The position numbers were made by a program, and so were the translations under genes. Below the pieces are notes generated by a model that saw only the letters and a list, made by a program, of their open reading frames with translations, ran no database searches and had not been told where the DNA came from. DNA of 64,000 nucleotides from Ensifer adhaerens. GTDB lineage: Bacteria; Pseudomonadota; Alphaproteobacteria; Rhizobiales; Rhizobiaceae. Location: assembly GCF_001270265.1 (NCBI RefSeq), contig NZ_LGAP01000001.1:372001-436000 (forward strand), read 5' to 3'. Shown piece by piece: positions 17,039 to 27,488 of the stretch (the stretch's first letter is position 1; each line of letters opens with the position of its first letter).

Positions 17039-17588
17039 GTCCGCTTATGAGCCGCGGCTCAAGAAGGAATATGTCGAGCGTATTCGTGCGGCTATGCAGG
17101 AGAAGTTCTCCTACGCCAACGAAATGCAGATCCCGCGCCTCGACAAGATCGTCATCAACATGGGCGTTGGCGAATCGACCGGCGACTCCAAGAAGCCGAC
17201 CGTCGCAGCTGCCGACCTCGCTGCGATTGCTGGTCAGAAGCCGGTAATCACCCGCGCTCGCAACTCGATCGCCGGCTTCAAGCTGCGCGAAGGCATGCCG
17301 ATTGGTGCCAAGGTTACCCTGCGCGGCGTTCGGATGTATGAGTTCCTGGATCGTCTCGTGAACATCGCTCTTCCGCGCGTTCGCGACTTCCGTGGCCTCA
17401 ACCCGAAGTCCTTCGATGGCCGTGGCAACTTCGCCATGGGCGTCAAGGAGCACATTGTGTTCCCTGAGATCAACTACGACAAGGTTGATCAGATGTGGGG
17501 CATGGACATCATCGTTTGCACGACGGCTACTAACGACGACGAAGCACGCGCTCTGCTTACAGAGTTCAACTTCCCGTTCCGTCAGTAA
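17031..17588 (+). CDS. rplE: 50S ribosomal protein L5
   Basis: A 185-residue 5S rRNA-binding protein of the central protuberance. Conserved segments are [13 protein letters not shown] and [18 protein letters not shown], then the C-terminal [20 protein letters not shown]. The start lies inside the end of rplX, with AGTAGTG serving as a weak ribosome binding site, so coupling to rplX is likely. Confidence 0.97.
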   Translation: MAKSAYEPRLKKEYVERIRAAMQEKFSYANEMQIPRLDKIVINMGVGESTGDSKKPTVAAADLAAIAGQKPVITRARNSIAGFKLREGMPIGAKVTLRGVRMYEFLDRLVNIALPRVRDFRGLNPKSFDGRGNFAMGVKEHIVFPEINYDKVDQMWGMDIIVCTTATNDDEARALLTEFNFPFRQ

Positions 17589-17622
17589 TCCGTAACGACA
17601 AGCGTAAAGAAGGATAACTGTT

Positions 17623-17928
17623 ATGGCGAAAACGAGCGCAGTTGAAAAGAACAAGCGCCGCCGCAAACTGGTTGCCGGGCAAGCCTCTAAGCGCGCCGCT
17701 CTGAAGGCAATCATCATGAACCAGTCTCTGCCGATCGAAGAGCGGTTCAAGGCAACCATCAAGCTGGCTGAACTGCCGCGTGATGGATCCAAGACCCGCA
17801 TCCGCAACCGTTGTGAAGTTACGGGCCGTCCGCGCGCCTACTATCGTAAACTTCGCATGTCGCGTATTGCGCTTCGCGAACTGGGCAATTCCGGCCGCGT
17901 GCCGGGTATCGTCAAGTCGAGCTGGTAA
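17623..17928 (+). CDS. rpsN: 30S ribosomal protein S14 (zinc-free, long form)
   Basis: A 101-residue protein of the small-subunit head. It is the long C-minus form: the region around [30 protein letters not shown] has only one of the cysteines of the zinc-binding short form. AAGGA precedes the ATG. Confidence 0.97.
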   Translation: MAKTSAVEKNKRRRKLVAGQASKRAALKAIIMNQSLPIEERFKATIKLAELPRDGSKTRIRNRCEVTGRPRAYYRKLRMSRIALRELGNSGRVPGIVKSSW

Positions 17929-17940
17929 GGAGACGGGCAC

Positions 17941-18339
17941 ATGGCAATGACTGATCCGCTGGGCGATATGCTCACCCGTATCCGTAACGGCGCGGCTCGC
18001 CGCAAGTCGAGCGTTTCCACGCCGGCTTCGAAGCTCCGCGCACGTGTTCTGGATGTCCTTCAGGCTGAAGGCTACATCCGTGGATACTCTGAAGTCGTAT
18101 TCGGCAACGGCAAGGCCGAGCTGAACATCGAACTGAAGTACTACGAAGGCGCTTCCGTAATCCGTGAGATCGGACGCGTTTCCAAGCCGGGCCGCCGAGT
18201 TTATGTCTCGGTTAAGTCCATTCCGCAGGTCGCGAACGGCCTCGGCATCACCATCCTTTCGACTCCGAAGGGCGTGATGGCCGATCATCAGGCACGCGAA
18301 CAGAATGTTGGTGGCGAGATTCTTTGCTCCGTCTTCTAA
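17941..18339 (+). CDS. rpsH: 30S ribosomal protein S8
   Basis: A 132-residue protein binding the 16S central domain; in enterobacteria it is also the spc translational repressor. [20 protein letters not shown] and [33 protein letters not shown] are diagnostic. The ATG at 17941 has AAGGAGA upstream; the second ATG two codons later is an alternative. Confidence 0.97.
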   Translation: MAMTDPLGDMLTRIRNGAARRKSSVSTPASKLRARVLDVLQAEGYIRGYSEVVFGNGKAELNIELKYYEGASVIREIGRVSKPGRRVYVSVKSIPQVANGLGITILSTPKGVMADHQAREQNVGGEILCSVF

Positions 18340-18379
18340 GACGTAACATGATCTCCATAGCGAACAGACAGGTATAAAA

Positions 18380-18913
18380 ATGTCTCGTATCGGTAAGAAG
18401 CCCGTTCAAGTTCCTGCAGGCGTCACGGCAAGCGTGGATGGCCAGAAGGTAACGGCGAAGGGCCCTAAGGGCGAACTGTTCTTTGTTGCAAACGACGAAG
18501 TATCGGTAGCGCTCGAAGACAATGCGGTTGTTGTACAGCCGCTCAACCAGAGCAAGGATGCTCGTTCGAAGTGGGGCATGTCCCGCACGATGATCGAGAA
18601 CATCCTGAAGGGTGTTAAGGACGGTTACGAGCGCAAGCTCGAAATCAACGGCGTTGGTTACCGTGCTTCGCTGCAGGGCAAGAACCTGCAGCTGGCGCTC
18701 GGTTTCAGCCACGACGTGGTCTACCAGACGCCTGAAGGCATCACGATCGCTGTGCCGAAGCCGACGGAAATCATCGTCTCCGGCATCAACAAGCAGCAGG
18801 TCGGCCAGGTTGCAGCGGAAATCCGCGAATACCGCGGCCCTGAGCCCTACAAGGGCAAGGGCGTCAAGTATGCCGAAGAGCGGATTGTCCGCAAAGAAGG
18901 CAAGAAGAAGTAA
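18380..18913 (+). CDS. rplF: 50S ribosomal protein L6
   Basis: A 177-residue two-domain protein near the factor-binding site. [15 protein letters not shown] and the C-terminal block ending [18 protein letters not shown] are invariant family signatures. Confidence 0.97.
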   Translation: MSRIGKKPVQVPAGVTASVDGQKVTAKGPKGELFFVANDEVSVALEDNAVVVQPLNQSKDARSKWGMSRTMIENILKGVKDGYERKLEINGVGYRASLQGKNLQLALGFSHDVVYQTPEGITIAVPKPTEIIVSGINKQQVGQVAAEIREYRGPEPYKGKGVKYAEERIVRKEGKKK

Positions 18914-18925
18914 GGATCACGCGAA

Positions 18926-19288
18926 ATGGCTAGCAGGAAAGATACTCTTGTGCGTCGCGCCAACCGCGTGCGCCGTCAAATCAAGGCGGTCGCGAATGGC
19001 CGTCCGCGCCTGTCGGTTCATCGCTCGTCGAAGAACATCTACGTACAGGTTATCGACGACGTGGCCGGCAAGACGCTTGCGTCTGCCTCCACGCTCGACA
19101 CCGATCTGCGTTCGTCTTTGAAGACGGGCGCTGACGCGGCAGCTGCTGCTGCCGTCGGCAAGCTCATCGCTGAGCGTGCCGTAAAGGCTGGCGTCAAGGA
19201 CGTTGTCTTTGATCGTGGCGCCTTCATCTATCACGGCCGCATCAAGGCTTTGGCCGAAGCTGCACGTGAAGGTGGTCTGAACTTCTGA
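18926..19288 (+). CDS. rplR: 50S ribosomal protein L18
   Basis: A 120-residue 5S rRNA-binding protein. The basic N-terminus ([34 protein letters not shown]) and the end [25 protein letters not shown] are typical. A 128-base gap with a GC hairpin separates it from rpsE. Confidence 0.97.
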   Translation: MASRKDTLVRRANRVRRQIKAVANGRPRLSVHRSSKNIYVQVIDDVAGKTLASASTLDTDLRSSLKTGADAAAAAAVGKLIAERAVKAGVKDVVFDRGAFIYHGRIKALAEAAREGGLNF

Positions 19289-19298
19289 TCGGTTGCTA

Positions 19299-19317
19299 GG
19301 CGGGCCCTGCGCCCGCC
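19299..19317 (+). promoter_or_regulatory. GC hairpin between rplR and rpsE
   Basis: GGCGGGC and GCCCGCC pair perfectly around a five-base loop, eleven bases after the rplR stop. There is no T-run; a processing or pausing site is more likely than a terminator. Confidence 0.4.
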
Positions 19318-19416
19318 TGGAACCTTCATAAGTTTCCGGTCGCTTCCGATCCATGGGACGGGGGCGACTTTTGTCAATCTGCCGATTGCACCCGGAAAAG
19401 AAAAAGGAAAAGGACA

Positions 19417-19986
19417 ATGGCACAGGAAAGAAGGGGTTCTCGCGAAGATCGCCAGAACCGCGAAGAGCGCGACAGCGAATTTGTCGACAAGCTCGTAGCA
19501 ATTAACCGCGTCGCCAAGGTGGTGAAGGGCGGTCGTCGTTTCGGTTTCGCAGCTCTCGTCGTCGTTGGCGACCAGAAGGGCCGCGTTGGCTTCGGTCATG
19601 GCAAGGCGCGCGAAGTGCCGGAAGCCATCCGCAAGGCAACGGAAGCCGCCAAGCGCGATCTGATCTTCGTCCCGCTGCGTGGTGGTCGTACCCTGCATCA
19701 CGACGTTCACGGCCGCCACGGCGCCGGCAAGGTGCTGCTGCGTTCGGCTAAGGCCGGTACCGGTATCATCGCTGGTGGCCCGATGCGCGCCGTCTTCGAA
19801 ACGCTCGGCGTTCATGACGTCGTCGCTAAGTCGACCGGTTCGTCGAACCCGTATAACATGGTTCGCGCAACGTTCGACGCCCTCAAGAACCAGATGCACC
19901 CGAAGGACATCGCAGCTCAGCGCGGCATGAAGTACGCCACGCTCCAGGCTCGTCGTGTTTCCTCCGGCGCTGCTTCCGAAGAATAA
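19417..19986 (+). CDS. rpsE: 30S ribosomal protein S5
   Basis: A 189-residue fidelity protein at the mRNA entry. The dsRBD-like domain ([19 protein letters not shown]...[21 protein letters not shown]) and the S5 C-terminal fold ([25 protein letters not shown]) are both complete. The long charged N-terminus ([20 protein letters not shown]) is normal in Rhizobiales. Confidence 0.97.
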   Translation: MAQERRGSREDRQNREERDSEFVDKLVAINRVAKVVKGGRRFGFAALVVVGDQKGRVGFGHGKAREVPEAIRKATEAAKRDLIFVPLRGGRTLHHDVHGRHGAGKVLLRSAKAGTGIIAGGPMRAVFETLGVHDVVAKSTGSSNPYNMVRATFDALKNQMHPKDIAAQRGMKYATLQARRVSSGAASEE

Positions 19987-19998
19987 GGGAGCTGACAG

Positions 19999-20202
19999 AT
20001 GGTTAAGAAAGAAAACGCTGCGAAGACGGTTACCGTCGAGCAGATCGGTAGCCCCATTCGCCGTCCGGCCGTACAGCGTCAGACGCTCATCGGCCTGGGC
20101 CTCAACAAGATGCACCGGGTTCGCACGCTGGAAGACACCCCAGCTGTTCGCGGCATGATCCGGTCGGTCCAGCACCTCGTTCGCGTCGTCGACGAGAAGT
20201 GA
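19999..20202 (+). CDS. rpmD: 50S ribosomal protein L30
   Basis: A 67-residue protein with the short bacterial L30 fold ([32 protein letters not shown]). It lies between rpsE and rplO as usual, with GGGAG before the start. Confidence 0.96.
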   Translation: MVKKENAAKTVTVEQIGSPIRRPAVQRQTLIGLGLNKMHRVRTLEDTPAVRGMIRSVQHLVRVVDEK

Positions 20203-20215
20203 GGGGGATAAGCTC

Positions 20216-20686
20216 ATGAAACTGAATGAAATCAAGGACAACGAAGGCTCGACCAAGAACCGTAAGCGTCTTGGCCGCGGCATCGGTTCCGGCTCCGGCA
20301 AGACTGCCGGTCGCGGTGTGAAGGGTCAGAAGGCTCGTTCGGGCGTTGCCATCAACGGCTTCGAAGGCGGCCAGATGCCAATCTACCGTCGTCTGCCGAA
20401 GCGCGGCTTCAACAACATCTTCGCTTCGGAGTTTGTTGTCGTGTCGCTCGGCCGCATCCAGACGGCGATCGACGCCAAGAAGCTTGACGCTTCGAAGACC
20501 GTCGATGCAGCAGCTCTCAAGGCTGCCGGCGTCATCCGTCGCGAAAAGGACGGCGTTCGCGTCCTGGCCGACGGCGAACTGAAGGCGAAGATCTCGCTCG
20601 AAGTTGCAGGCGCTTCCAAGCCGGCGATCGAAAAGATCGAAAAGGCTGGCGGCTCCATCAAGCTGCTTTCGGCTGCCGCAGAATAA
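20216..20686 (+). CDS. rplO: 50S ribosomal protein L15
   Basis: A 156-residue late-assembly protein. The glycine- and arginine-rich N-terminus ([27 protein letters not shown]) and the [14 protein letters not shown] motif are diagnostic. A strong terminator follows directly. Confidence 0.97.
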   Translation: MKLNEIKDNEGSTKNRKRLGRGIGSGSGKTAGRGVKGQKARSGVAINGFEGGQMPIYRRLPKRGFNNIFASEFVVVSLGRIQTAIDAKKLDASKTVDAAALKAAGVIRREKDGVRVLADGELKAKISLEVAGASKPAIEKIEKAGGSIKLLSAAAE

Positions 20687-20697
20687 TATTACTGATC

Positions 20698-20730
20698 AAC
20701 CGCCCGGGGTGCTTCACTCCGGGCGGTTTT
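20698..20730 (+). terminator. Rho-independent terminator after rplO
   Basis: AACCGCCCGG(A/G)-type arms form a perfect stem (20698-20709 with 20717-20728) followed by TTTT. It lies between rplO and secY, so secY and later genes probably have their own promoter in the 190 bases that follow. Confidence 0.85.
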
Positions 20731-20919
20731 GCTCCCATATGTGAGCCTCACGTCCGCGATGGCGAATCGCTCGCCTCGGCGGACATAGCGGAAACCACGG
20801 TGAGGCATCCGATTGCAGACACAATCGCCTCGCGTCCGGTTTTCAAGACGAAAAGTTAGTCCTTCCGGAACGGACAGGGTACTCCCGCTGATTCCGAGAT
20901 TTGGTACGCGGAGAATTGC

Positions 20920-22260
20920 ATGGCTTCTGCAGCGGAACAGCTCGCCTCGAACCTGAATTTCTCGACTTTCGCCAAGGCGGAAGATCTGAAGAAACGACTG
21001 TGGTTCACGCTTGGTGCGCTTTTGGTCTACCGTCTTGGCACCTATATCCCGCTGCCCGGCCTCAACCCGGACGCGTTTGCGCAGGCCTTCCAGGGCCAGA
21101 GCGGCGGCATCCTCGGCCTCTTCAACATGTTTTCGGGCGGTGCAGTGGAGCGCATGGCGATCTTCGCGCTCGGCATCATGCCCTATATCTCTGCTTCGAT
21201 CATCGTTCAGCTGATGACCTCCGTCGTTCCGGCGCTGGAACAGCTGAAGAAGGAAGGCGAGCAGGGTCGCAAGATCATCAACCAGTACACCCGCTATGGC
21301 ACGGTGCTTCTCGGCGTCATGCAGGCCTACGGCATTGCGGTCGGCCTTGAGAGCGGCAACGGCCTCGTGAACGATCCGGGCTGGTTCTTCCGCATTTCCA
21401 CGGTCATCTCGCTGCTCGGCGGCACGATGTTCCTGATGTGGCTCGGCGAGCAGATCACCTCGCGCGGTATCGGCAACGGTATTTCGCTGATCATTTTCGC
21501 CGGCATCGTCGCCCATCTGCCGACGGCTCTTGCCGGAACACTCGAACTTGGCCGCACCGGTGCGCTTTCGACCCCGCTGATCCTGGCGATCATCGTCATG
21601 ATCGTTGCCGTCATCGCGCTCATCGTCTTCGTCGAACGTGCGCAGCGCCGTCTTCTGATCCAGTATCCGAAGCGCCAGGTCGGCAACCGCATGTTCCAGG
21701 GTGATACGTCGCACCTGCCGCTGAAGCTCAACACCGCAGGCGTCATCCCGGCGATCTTCGCATCGTCGCTCCTGCTGCTGCCGGCCACGCTCGCTGGCTT
21801 TGCCAACACCGCAGCGCTCCCGGGCTGGGCGACATCGATCGTCAGTGCGCTCGGTCACGGCCAGCCACTCTACATGGTGCTCTACGGTGGCATGATCGCG
21901 TTCTTTGCCTTCTTCTACACGGCCATCGTCTTCAATCCGAAGGACACGGCCGACAATCTGAAGAAGCACGGCGGCTTCATTCCGGGCATCCGTCCGGGCG
22001 AGCGTACAGCGGAATACATCGATTACGTTCTGACGCGCATCACCGTGCTCGGCGCGATCTATCTGATTTTCGTCTGCATCCTGCCTGAAATCCTCATCGC
22101 GCAGACCGGCGTGCCGTTCTACCTTGGTGGTACGTCGCTTTTGATTGTTGTCAGCGTTACCCTTGATACGGTAGCACAGATCCAGGGTCACCTCATTGCT
22201 CAGCAGTATGAGGGGCTGATCAAGAAGTCGAAGCTGCGCGGAGGAAAGAGGGGACGATGA
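20920..22260 (+). CDS. secY: Protein translocase subunit SecY
   Basis: A 446-residue inner-membrane channel of the Sec translocon. About ten hydrophobic segments are visible; the plug region ([10 protein letters not shown]) and the conserved [23 protein letters not shown] segment are present. The cytosolic C-terminus ends [15 protein letters not shown]. The last four bases overlap adk. It sits downstream of a terminator, which suggests separate transcription from rplO. Confidence 0.98.
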   Translation: MASAAEQLASNLNFSTFAKAEDLKKRLWFTLGALLVYRLGTYIPLPGLNPDAFAQAFQGQSGGILGLFNMFSGGAVERMAIFALGIMPYISASIIVQLMTSVVPALEQLKKEGEQGRKIINQYTRYGTVLLGVMQAYGIAVGLESGNGLVNDPGWFFRISTVISLLGGTMFLMWLGEQITSRGIGNGISLIIFAGIVAHLPTALAGTLELGRTGALSTPLILAIIVMIVAVIALIVFVERAQRRLLIQYPKRQVGNRMFQGDTSHLPLKLNTAGVIPAIFASSLLLLPATLAGFANTAALPGWATSIVSALGHGQPLYMVLYGGMIAFFAFFYTAIVFNPKDTADNLKKHGGFIPGIRPGERTAEYIDYVLTRITVLGAIYLIFVCILPEILIAQTGVPFYLGGTSLLIVVSVTLDTVAQIQGHLIAQQYEGLIKKSKLRGGKRGR

Positions 22261-22835
22261 GACTGATTTTTTTGGGACCGCCCGGAGCTGGCAAGGGGAC
22301 GCAAGCCAAGCTTCTGACGGAGAGGTACGGTATTCCGCAGCTTTCCACAGGTGACATGTTGCGGGCAGCCGTCGCGCAGGCGACCGACGTCGGCAAGCGC
22401 GCCAAGGCGGTCATGGACGCCGGCCAGTTGGTCTCCGATGCGATCGTCAACGAGATCGTGTCGGACCGGATCGACGCCCCGGATTGTGCCAACGGCTTTA
22501 TTCTCGACGGATACCCGCGCACGGTTCCTCAGGCGGTCGCTCTCGGCCAGATGCTCGAAGGCAAGGGCTTGAAGCTCGATGCCGTAATCGAGCTGAAGGT
22601 CGACGAGACTGCGCTTGTAAAGCGCATGGAGAATCGCGTAGCGGAGACCATCGCTGCGGGCGGCTCGGTCAGATCGGACGACAATCCGGAGGCCTTCAAG
22701 CGCCGGCTCACGGAATATCGGGAAAAGACCGCGCCGTTGTCCGAGCACTATGCGGGCACGGGAGAACTGAAGACGGTCGACGGCATGGCCGATGTAGACG
22801 CCGTGACTGCACAGATCGAGAAGATTCTGGCTTAG
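22257..22835 (+). CDS. adk: Adenylate kinase (short LID form)
   Basis: A 192-residue cytosolic kinase interconverting ATP plus AMP with two ADP. The P-loop [12 protein letters not shown] starts at residue 7; the AMP-binding TGDMLR and [10 protein letters not shown] motifs follow. The LID is the short form without zinc cysteines. It overlaps secY by four bases (ATGA). Confidence 0.97.
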   Translation: MRLIFLGPPGAGKGTQAKLLTERYGIPQLSTGDMLRAAVAQATDVGKRAKAVMDAGQLVSDAIVNEIVSDRIDAPDCANGFILDGYPRTVPQAVALGQMLEGKGLKLDAVIELKVDETALVKRMENRVAETIAAGGSVRSDDNPEAFKRRLTEYREKTAPLSEHYAGTGELKTVDGMADVDAVTAQIEKILA

Positions 22836-23066
22836 ACCCTGGGTCTTTGCCGAAAAGGAACCGCCGGGGAGTTGACTTTTCCGGCTGATTCCGCCAAAGA
22901 CAGCGCCAACTCGCGACATGGGAGCGATCGGCGCGGTCTTCAACGAAACGAAGTCCGGGTACGGTCGTTTTTGACGTGTCTCGAACCTCAATCAACGTGC
23001 GGCTCTTGAGGTCGCGTAACGAAGCACCTATTGCCGGATGGCAACTGGAACGCAAGGAGAATAGAC

Positions 23067-23435
23067 GTGGCACGTATCGCTGGCGTCAACATCCCGACGG
23101 CAAAGCGCGTTGTTATCGCGCTGACCTATATTCACGGGATTGGACCGAAATTCGCACAGGAAATCGTCGAGAAGGTCGGTATTCCGGCTGATCGCCGCGT
23201 GCATCAGTTGACGGACGCTGAAGTTCTTCAGATCCGCGAAACGATCGACCGTGACTACCAGGTTGAAGGTGACCTGCGTCGTGACACGTCGATGAACATC
23301 AAGCGTCTGATGGACCTTGGCTGCTACCGCGGCCTGCGTCATCGCCGCAGCCTGCCGGTGCGCGGTCAGCGTACCCACACCAATGCCCGCACCCGCAAGG
23401 GTCCGGCAAAGGCGATCGCCGGTAAGAAGAAGTAA
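23067..23435 (+). CDS. rpsM: 30S ribosomal protein S13 (GTG start)
   Basis: A 122-residue head protein contacting P-site tRNA. GTG at 23067 has AAGGAGA eight bases upstream, and the following residues [25 protein letters not shown] are the family N-terminus; an in-frame ATG 12 codons earlier adds non-homologous residues. The C-terminus [24 protein letters not shown] is normal. Confidence 0.96.
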   Translation: MARIAGVNIPTAKRVVIALTYIHGIGPKFAQEIVEKVGIPADRRVHQLTDAEVLQIRETIDRDYQVEGDLRRDTSMNIKRLMDLGCYRGLRHRRSLPVRGQRTHTNARTRKGPAKAIAGKKK

Positions 23436-23455
23436 TTTCCCGAATAGGGAGATTG

Positions 23456-23485
23456 GGAGGCTGGCGCACGCGCCGGCCTCCTTTT
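23456..23485 (+). terminator. Terminator between rpsM and rpsK
   Basis: GGAGGCTGGCGC and GCGCCGGCCTCC form a twelve-pair stem with one G-T wobble, followed by TTTT. It begins 20 bases after the rpsM stop. Genes rpsK, rpoA and rplQ lie 180 or more bases further, so it may act as an attenuator unless an internal promoter exists. Confidence 0.7.
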
Positions 23486-23663
23486 GCAGTTTGGGAAGGG
23501 CGTTGCCCGACCGTTGCGGAACTGGATAGGTTTCGTGAAATGCCTGCAGGGCCGGTTCCGCCGGTTCTGGATGAAACTGAAGAAGCAGGGCAGGGGACGA
23601 AAATTCCTTTCCCGGTGGAGCCGCTGGAATTACGGCGGTGCAGAGATCTAAGAAAGGGATCCT

Positions 23664-24053
23664 ATGGCCAAGGAAGCCACCCGCGTTCGCCGTCGCGAAC
23701 GCAAGAACATCACGTCTGGCGTTGCGCACGTCAATTCGTCGTTCAACAACACCATGATCACCATCACCGACGCACAGGGCAACGCAATTGCCTGGTCGTC
23801 TGCCGGTGCCAAGGGTTTCAAGGGCTCGCGTAAGTCGACCCCGTTTGCCGCTCAGATCGCCGCTGAAGACTGCGCCAAGAAGGCCCAGGAACACGGCATG
23901 AAGTCGCTTGAAGTTGAAGTTTGCGGTCCGGGTTCCGGCCGTGAATCCGCTCTTCGCGCACTGCAGGCAGCGGGCTTCATGATCACCTCGATCCGCGATG
24001 TGACCCCGATCCCGCACAACGGTTGCCGCCCGCGCAAGAAGCGCCGCGTCTGA
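23664..24053 (+). CDS. rpsK: 30S ribosomal protein S11
   Basis: A 129-residue platform protein. [33 protein letters not shown] and the C-terminal [19 protein letters not shown] match the family from end to end. GAAAGGGAT precedes the ATG. Confidence 0.97.
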
Positions 24054-24156
24054 TCATTTGCGTTCAAAATGCCGGTGAGGGCGCTTTGGCGCGCTCCCGG
24101 ACTTCGGGGCTCGGTTGTCACGATTGGATGGTGACAACGAACGGAAGGCACAAAAC

Positions 24157-25167
24157 ATGATCCAGAAAAATTGGCAGGAACTGATCAAGCCGAACAAGGT
24201 GGAGTTCATCTCCTCGGGCCGCACCAAGGCAACGTTGGTGGCGGAACCGCTTGAACGCGGCTTTGGTCTGACGCTCGGCAACGCGCTTCGCCGCGTGCTG
24301 CTGTCGTCGCTTCGCGGTGCTGCTGTCACCGCGGTGCAGATCGACGGCGTCCTGCACGAGTTCTCCTCTATCCCGGGCGTCCGGGAAGACGTGACGGACA
24401 TCGTGCTCAACATCAAGGAAATCGCCATCAAGATGGATGGCGACGACGCAAAGCGCATGGTTGTGCGCAAGCAGGGTCCGGGCGTTGTAACCGCCGGTGA
24501 CATCCAGACGGTTGGCGATATCGAAATCCTCAACCCGAACCATGTGATCTGCACGCTCGACGAGGGCGCGGAAATCCGCATGGAGTTCACCGTCAACAAC
24601 GGCAAGGGCTACGTTCCGGCTGACCGTAACCGTTCGGAAGATGCTCCGATCGGCCTCATCCCGGTCGACAGCCTGTACTCGCCGGTCAAGAAGGTCTCGT
24701 ACAAGGTGGAAAACACCCGCGAAGGCCAGGTTCTTGATTATGACAAGCTGACGATGTCCATCGAGACGGACGGCTCCGTCACCGGTGAAGATGCGATCGC
24801 GTTTGCGGCCCGCATCCTTCAGGACCAACTGTCGGTTTTCGTCAACTTCGACGAGCCGCAGAAGGAAGCAGAGGAAGAGGCAGTCACCGAACTCGCCTTC
24901 AACCCGGCGCTTCTCAAGAAGGTCGACGAACTGGAGCTTTCCGTCCGTTCGGCCAACTGCCTGAAGAACGACAACATCGTCTACATCGGCGACCTCATTC
25001 AGAAGACCGAAGCAGAAATGCTCCGCACGCCGAATTTTGGTCGCAAGTCGCTGAACGAAATCAAGGAAGTTCTCGCTTCCATGGGCCTGCACCTCGGCAT
25101 GGAAGTGCCGTCCTGGCCGCCTGAGAACATCGAAGATCTCGCCAAGCGTTACGAAGACCAATACTAA
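24157..25167 (+). CDS. rpoA: RNA polymerase alpha subunit
   Basis: A 336-residue subunit. The N-terminal dimerisation domain carries the conserved [21 protein letters not shown] segment near residue 35. The C-terminal domain ([20 protein letters not shown]...[19 protein letters not shown]) binds UP elements and activators. [17 protein letters not shown] is the family start; an upstream in-frame ATG adds 14 unrelated residues. Confidence 0.98.
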   Translation: MIQKNWQELIKPNKVEFISSGRTKATLVAEPLERGFGLTLGNALRRVLLSSLRGAAVTAVQIDGVLHEFSSIPGVREDVTDIVLNIKEIAIKMDGDDAKRMVVRKQGPGVVTAGDIQTVGDIEILNPNHVICTLDEGAEIRMEFTVNNGKGYVPADRNRSEDAPIGLIPVDSLYSPVKKVSYKVENTREGQVLDYDKLTMSIETDGSVTGEDAIAFAARILQDQLSVFVNFDEPQKEAEEEAVTELAFNPALLKKVDELELSVRSANCLKNDNIVYIGDLIQKTEAEMLRTPNFGRKSLNEIKEVLASMGLHLGMEVPSWPPENIEDLAKRYEDQY

Positions 25168-25211
25168 CCATTAGACTGCGGGCAGATGCCTGCAAGTGAA
25201 GGAGAATAGCA

Positions 25212-25637
25212 ATGCGCCACGGTAAAGCCGGCCGCAAGCTGAATAGAACCGCCAGCCACCGCAAGGCGATGTTTGCCAACATGGCAGCTTCGCTGATCGA
25301 GCACGAGCAGATCGTTACGACCCTGCCGAAGGCTAAGGAAATCCGCCCGATCGTTGAAAAGCTCGTCACTCTCGGCAAGCGCGGCGACCTGCATGCTCGC
25401 CGTCAGGCGATCTCGCAGATCCGCGACGCCGCTGTCGTTTCGAAGCTGTTCGACACGATCGCATCGCGTTACGCCACCCGCAACGGCGGCTACCTGCGTA
25501 TCATGAAGGCTGGCTTCCGCCAGGGCGACAACGCTGCTCTCGCTGTCATCGAATTCGTTGACCGCGACACCGATGCAAAGGGTGCGAAGGATCGCGCTCG
25601 CGTCGCAGCTGAAGCTGACGCCGCAGAAGCAGCCTGA
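25212..25637 (+). CDS. rplQ: 50S ribosomal protein L17
   Basis: A 141-residue protein; [34 protein letters not shown] is diagnostic, followed by an alanine-rich tail. It is the last gene of the alpha operon, with AAGGAGAA before the start and a terminator 22 bases after the stop. Confidence 0.97.
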   Translation: MRHGKAGRKLNRTASHRKAMFANMAASLIEHEQIVTTLPKAKEIRPIVEKLVTLGKRGDLHARRQAISQIRDAAVVSKLFDTIASRYATRNGGYLRIMKAGFRQGDNAALAVIEFVDRDTDAKGAKDRARVAAEADAAEAA

Positions 25638-25659
25638 TCTTTTCAGGCAAGCTGAATTG

Positions 25660-25694
25660 AAAGCGGCCGGGTGTTCTTCACCCGGCCGCTTTTT
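25660..25694 (+). terminator. Terminator after rplQ, overlapping the end of msrQ
   Basis: AAAGCGGCCGGGTG and CACCCGGCCGCTTT pair perfectly around TTCTT, followed by further T residues. The msrQ stop codon (25678-25680) lies inside the hairpin, so one element probably ends both convergent transcripts. Confidence 0.9.
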
Positions 25695-26340
25695 CTGTTT
25701 CAGGGGCTCGGATCGGCCGGGCGCCTGCCTGGCGTTTGCGCTTCAGATAAGGCTTGCGCGCCAGACGCCAGCATAGAAGCAGGGTGACCAAGGCGAGATA
25801 GGTCGCCTGTTCCGGGCCAACCACCTTGACCGACATCGCGAAATGCAGCGCCCCCGCCGCGGCAATGACGTAGGCGAGCTTGTGCAGCCGGCTCCACCGG
25901 TTGCCGAACCGGCGGATCGACCAATTGTTGGAGGTCAACGCCAAGGGGATAAGCATCACCAGACCGGCCATGCCGATGGTGATGAAGGGACGCCGAGCGA
26001 TATCGGCGATGATAGCAGGAATGTTCAGCACCTGGTCGAGCAGGAAATAGGCCAGGAAGTGCATCACGACATAGTAGAACGACAGCAGCCCGAGCGCGCG
26101 CCGATAGCGCAGCCAGTTGATGCCGAAGATGTCGCGGATCGGTGTGATCGCCAGCGTAGCGATCAGAAAGCGCAGCGCCCAGATGCCAAGCAGATGCTCG
26201 AATTCCTTGACCGGGTTGCCCGGCAGACGCCCCGTCGCCCCGAGATAGAAGGCGGCAAGGGCCGGACAGAGGCCCAGCCCGTAAAGTGCCCAGACGGACG
26301 CGGAGTGAAAGCGTTTCGGCAGGGCGGGCAATCTGGCCAT
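25678..26340 (-). CDS. msrQ: Heme-binding membrane subunit MsrQ
   Basis: A 220-residue inner-membrane b-type heme protein of the YedZ family. It passes electrons from the respiratory chain to MsrP for repair of oxidised methionine in periplasmic proteins. Five or six hydrophobic helices are visible, with candidate heme histidines in EFEHLLGIW, YYVVMHFLAYF and RLHKLAYVIAAAGALHF. The start lies two bases after the msrP stop, so the two are one operon. Confidence 0.92.
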   Translation of the reverse strand: MARLPALPKRFHSASVWALYGLGLCPALAAFYLGATGRLPGNPVKEFEHLLGIWALRFLIATLAITPIRDIFGINWLRYRRALGLLSFYYVVMHFLAYFLLDQVLNIPAIIADIARRPFITIGMAGLVMLIPLALTSNNWSIRRFGNRWSRLHKLAYVIAAAGALHFAMSVKVVGPEQATYLALVTLLLCWRLARKPYLKRKRQAGARPIRAPETEKAAG

Positions 26341-26342
26341 CC

Positions 26343-27290
26343 TCAGAAGTTCGCTTTCAGGTCCATGCCGGCATAGAGGCCGGCGACGTCGTCCGCATAG
26401 CCATTGAAAGGCAGGGTATCGCGCCGGTTGGCGCCGAAGAAGCCACCACCACCAATCCTGTTTTCGGTTGCCTGGCTCCAGCGCGGATGGTCGACGGCTG
26501 GATTCACGTTGGCATAGAAACCGTATTCGTTGGGTGCTGACAGGTTCCAGGTCGAGGGCGGCGGCGTTTCCGTCAGCGAGATACGCACGATCGACTTGAT
26601 GCCCTTGAAACCGTATTTCCAGGGAACGACGAGCCGGATCGGCGCGCCGTTCTGGTTGGGTAGCGTCTTGCCATAGACGCCGACCGAGAGAATGGTGAGC
26701 GGATGACGCGCCTCGTCCAGGCGCAAACCCTCGCGATAGGGCCAGGGCAACGGCTGGAAGAAGCCGGATTGGCCGGGCATCTCCTCGGGGCGCACCACGG
26801 TATCGAACGAGACATATTTGGCATTGCCGAGCGGTTCGACCTTGTCGAGCAGGGCTGCGAGCGGAAACCCGGTCCAGGGGATGACCATCGACCAGGCCTC
26901 GACGCAGCGCATCCGGTAGACGCGCTCCTCAAGGGGGAGTGCCAGAAGCTCCTCCAGCCCGAATTCCCTTGGCTTGGCGACGAGACCGTCGACTTTCACG
27001 GTCCACGGCGTCGTCTTGAAGGCCTCCGCGTTTGCGGCAGGATCGGCCTTGCCGGTCCCGAACTCATAGAAATTGTTGTAGCCCGTGACGTCGCCTTCCG
27101 GCGTCAGGTCTTCGTCCACCGTATATTTGCCCTTGGGCGCAACAAGGGCGGCCGCTTGCGCGGCACGGGCGCCAGCTCCTGCAACCAGCAGGCCACCGGC
27201 CGTCGTTGCGAGAAAGGCGCGGCGCGAGAGAAAGCAGCCCTCCGGGGTGATTTCGGACAATGCGATTCTCGGTGGACGATAGGCCGGCAT
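26343..27290 (-). CDS. msrP: Periplasmic methionine sulfoxide reductase, catalytic subunit
   Basis: A 315-residue molybdopterin enzyme of the YedY/MsrP family. A twin-arginine signal is visible: [19 protein letters not shown] with the arginines at residues 23-24. The Mo-ligand cysteine lies at about residue 129 in [11 protein letters not shown]. It reduces methionine sulfoxide in periplasmic proteins with electrons from MsrQ, encoded immediately downstream. It is divergent from the degQ-type protease gene, which also serves envelope quality control. Confidence 0.94.
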   Translation of the reverse strand: MPAYRPPRIALSEITPEGCFLSRRAFLATTAGGLLVAGAGARAAQAAALVAPKGKYTVDEDLTPEGDVTGYNNFYEFGTGKADPAANAEAFKTTPWTVKVDGLVAKPREFGLEELLALPLEERVYRMRCVEAWSMVIPWTGFPLAALLDKVEPLGNAKYVSFDTVVRPEEMPGQSGFFQPLPWPYREGLRLDEARHPLTILSVGVYGKTLPNQNGAPIRLVVPWKYGFKGIKSIVRISLTETPPPSTWNLSAPNEYGFYANVNPAVDHPRWSQATENRIGGGGFFGANRRDTLPFNGYADDVAGLYAGMDLKANF

Positions 27291-27488
27291 GAGCTTTTCC
27301 GCTTTGAACGTGTGGGTCTTGTCTGCTCAAACTGACCAGAGTTTCGATCACTGAGAAAGAGGCGGATAACCACGTTTTCGTGCATTGGACGTGATGGCGC
27401 CGACTTTGGGTATCTTGCCGCGACGTTTGCCTTTTTTCCTGCGAAATCCTATCTGAACGTAGCGGCGACGAATAGGAGAATGCTTCAT

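Noticed and set aside
20689-22191. 500-codon antisense frame across secY
   Set aside because: Charged low-complexity translation opposite the hydrophobic SecY; not a gene.
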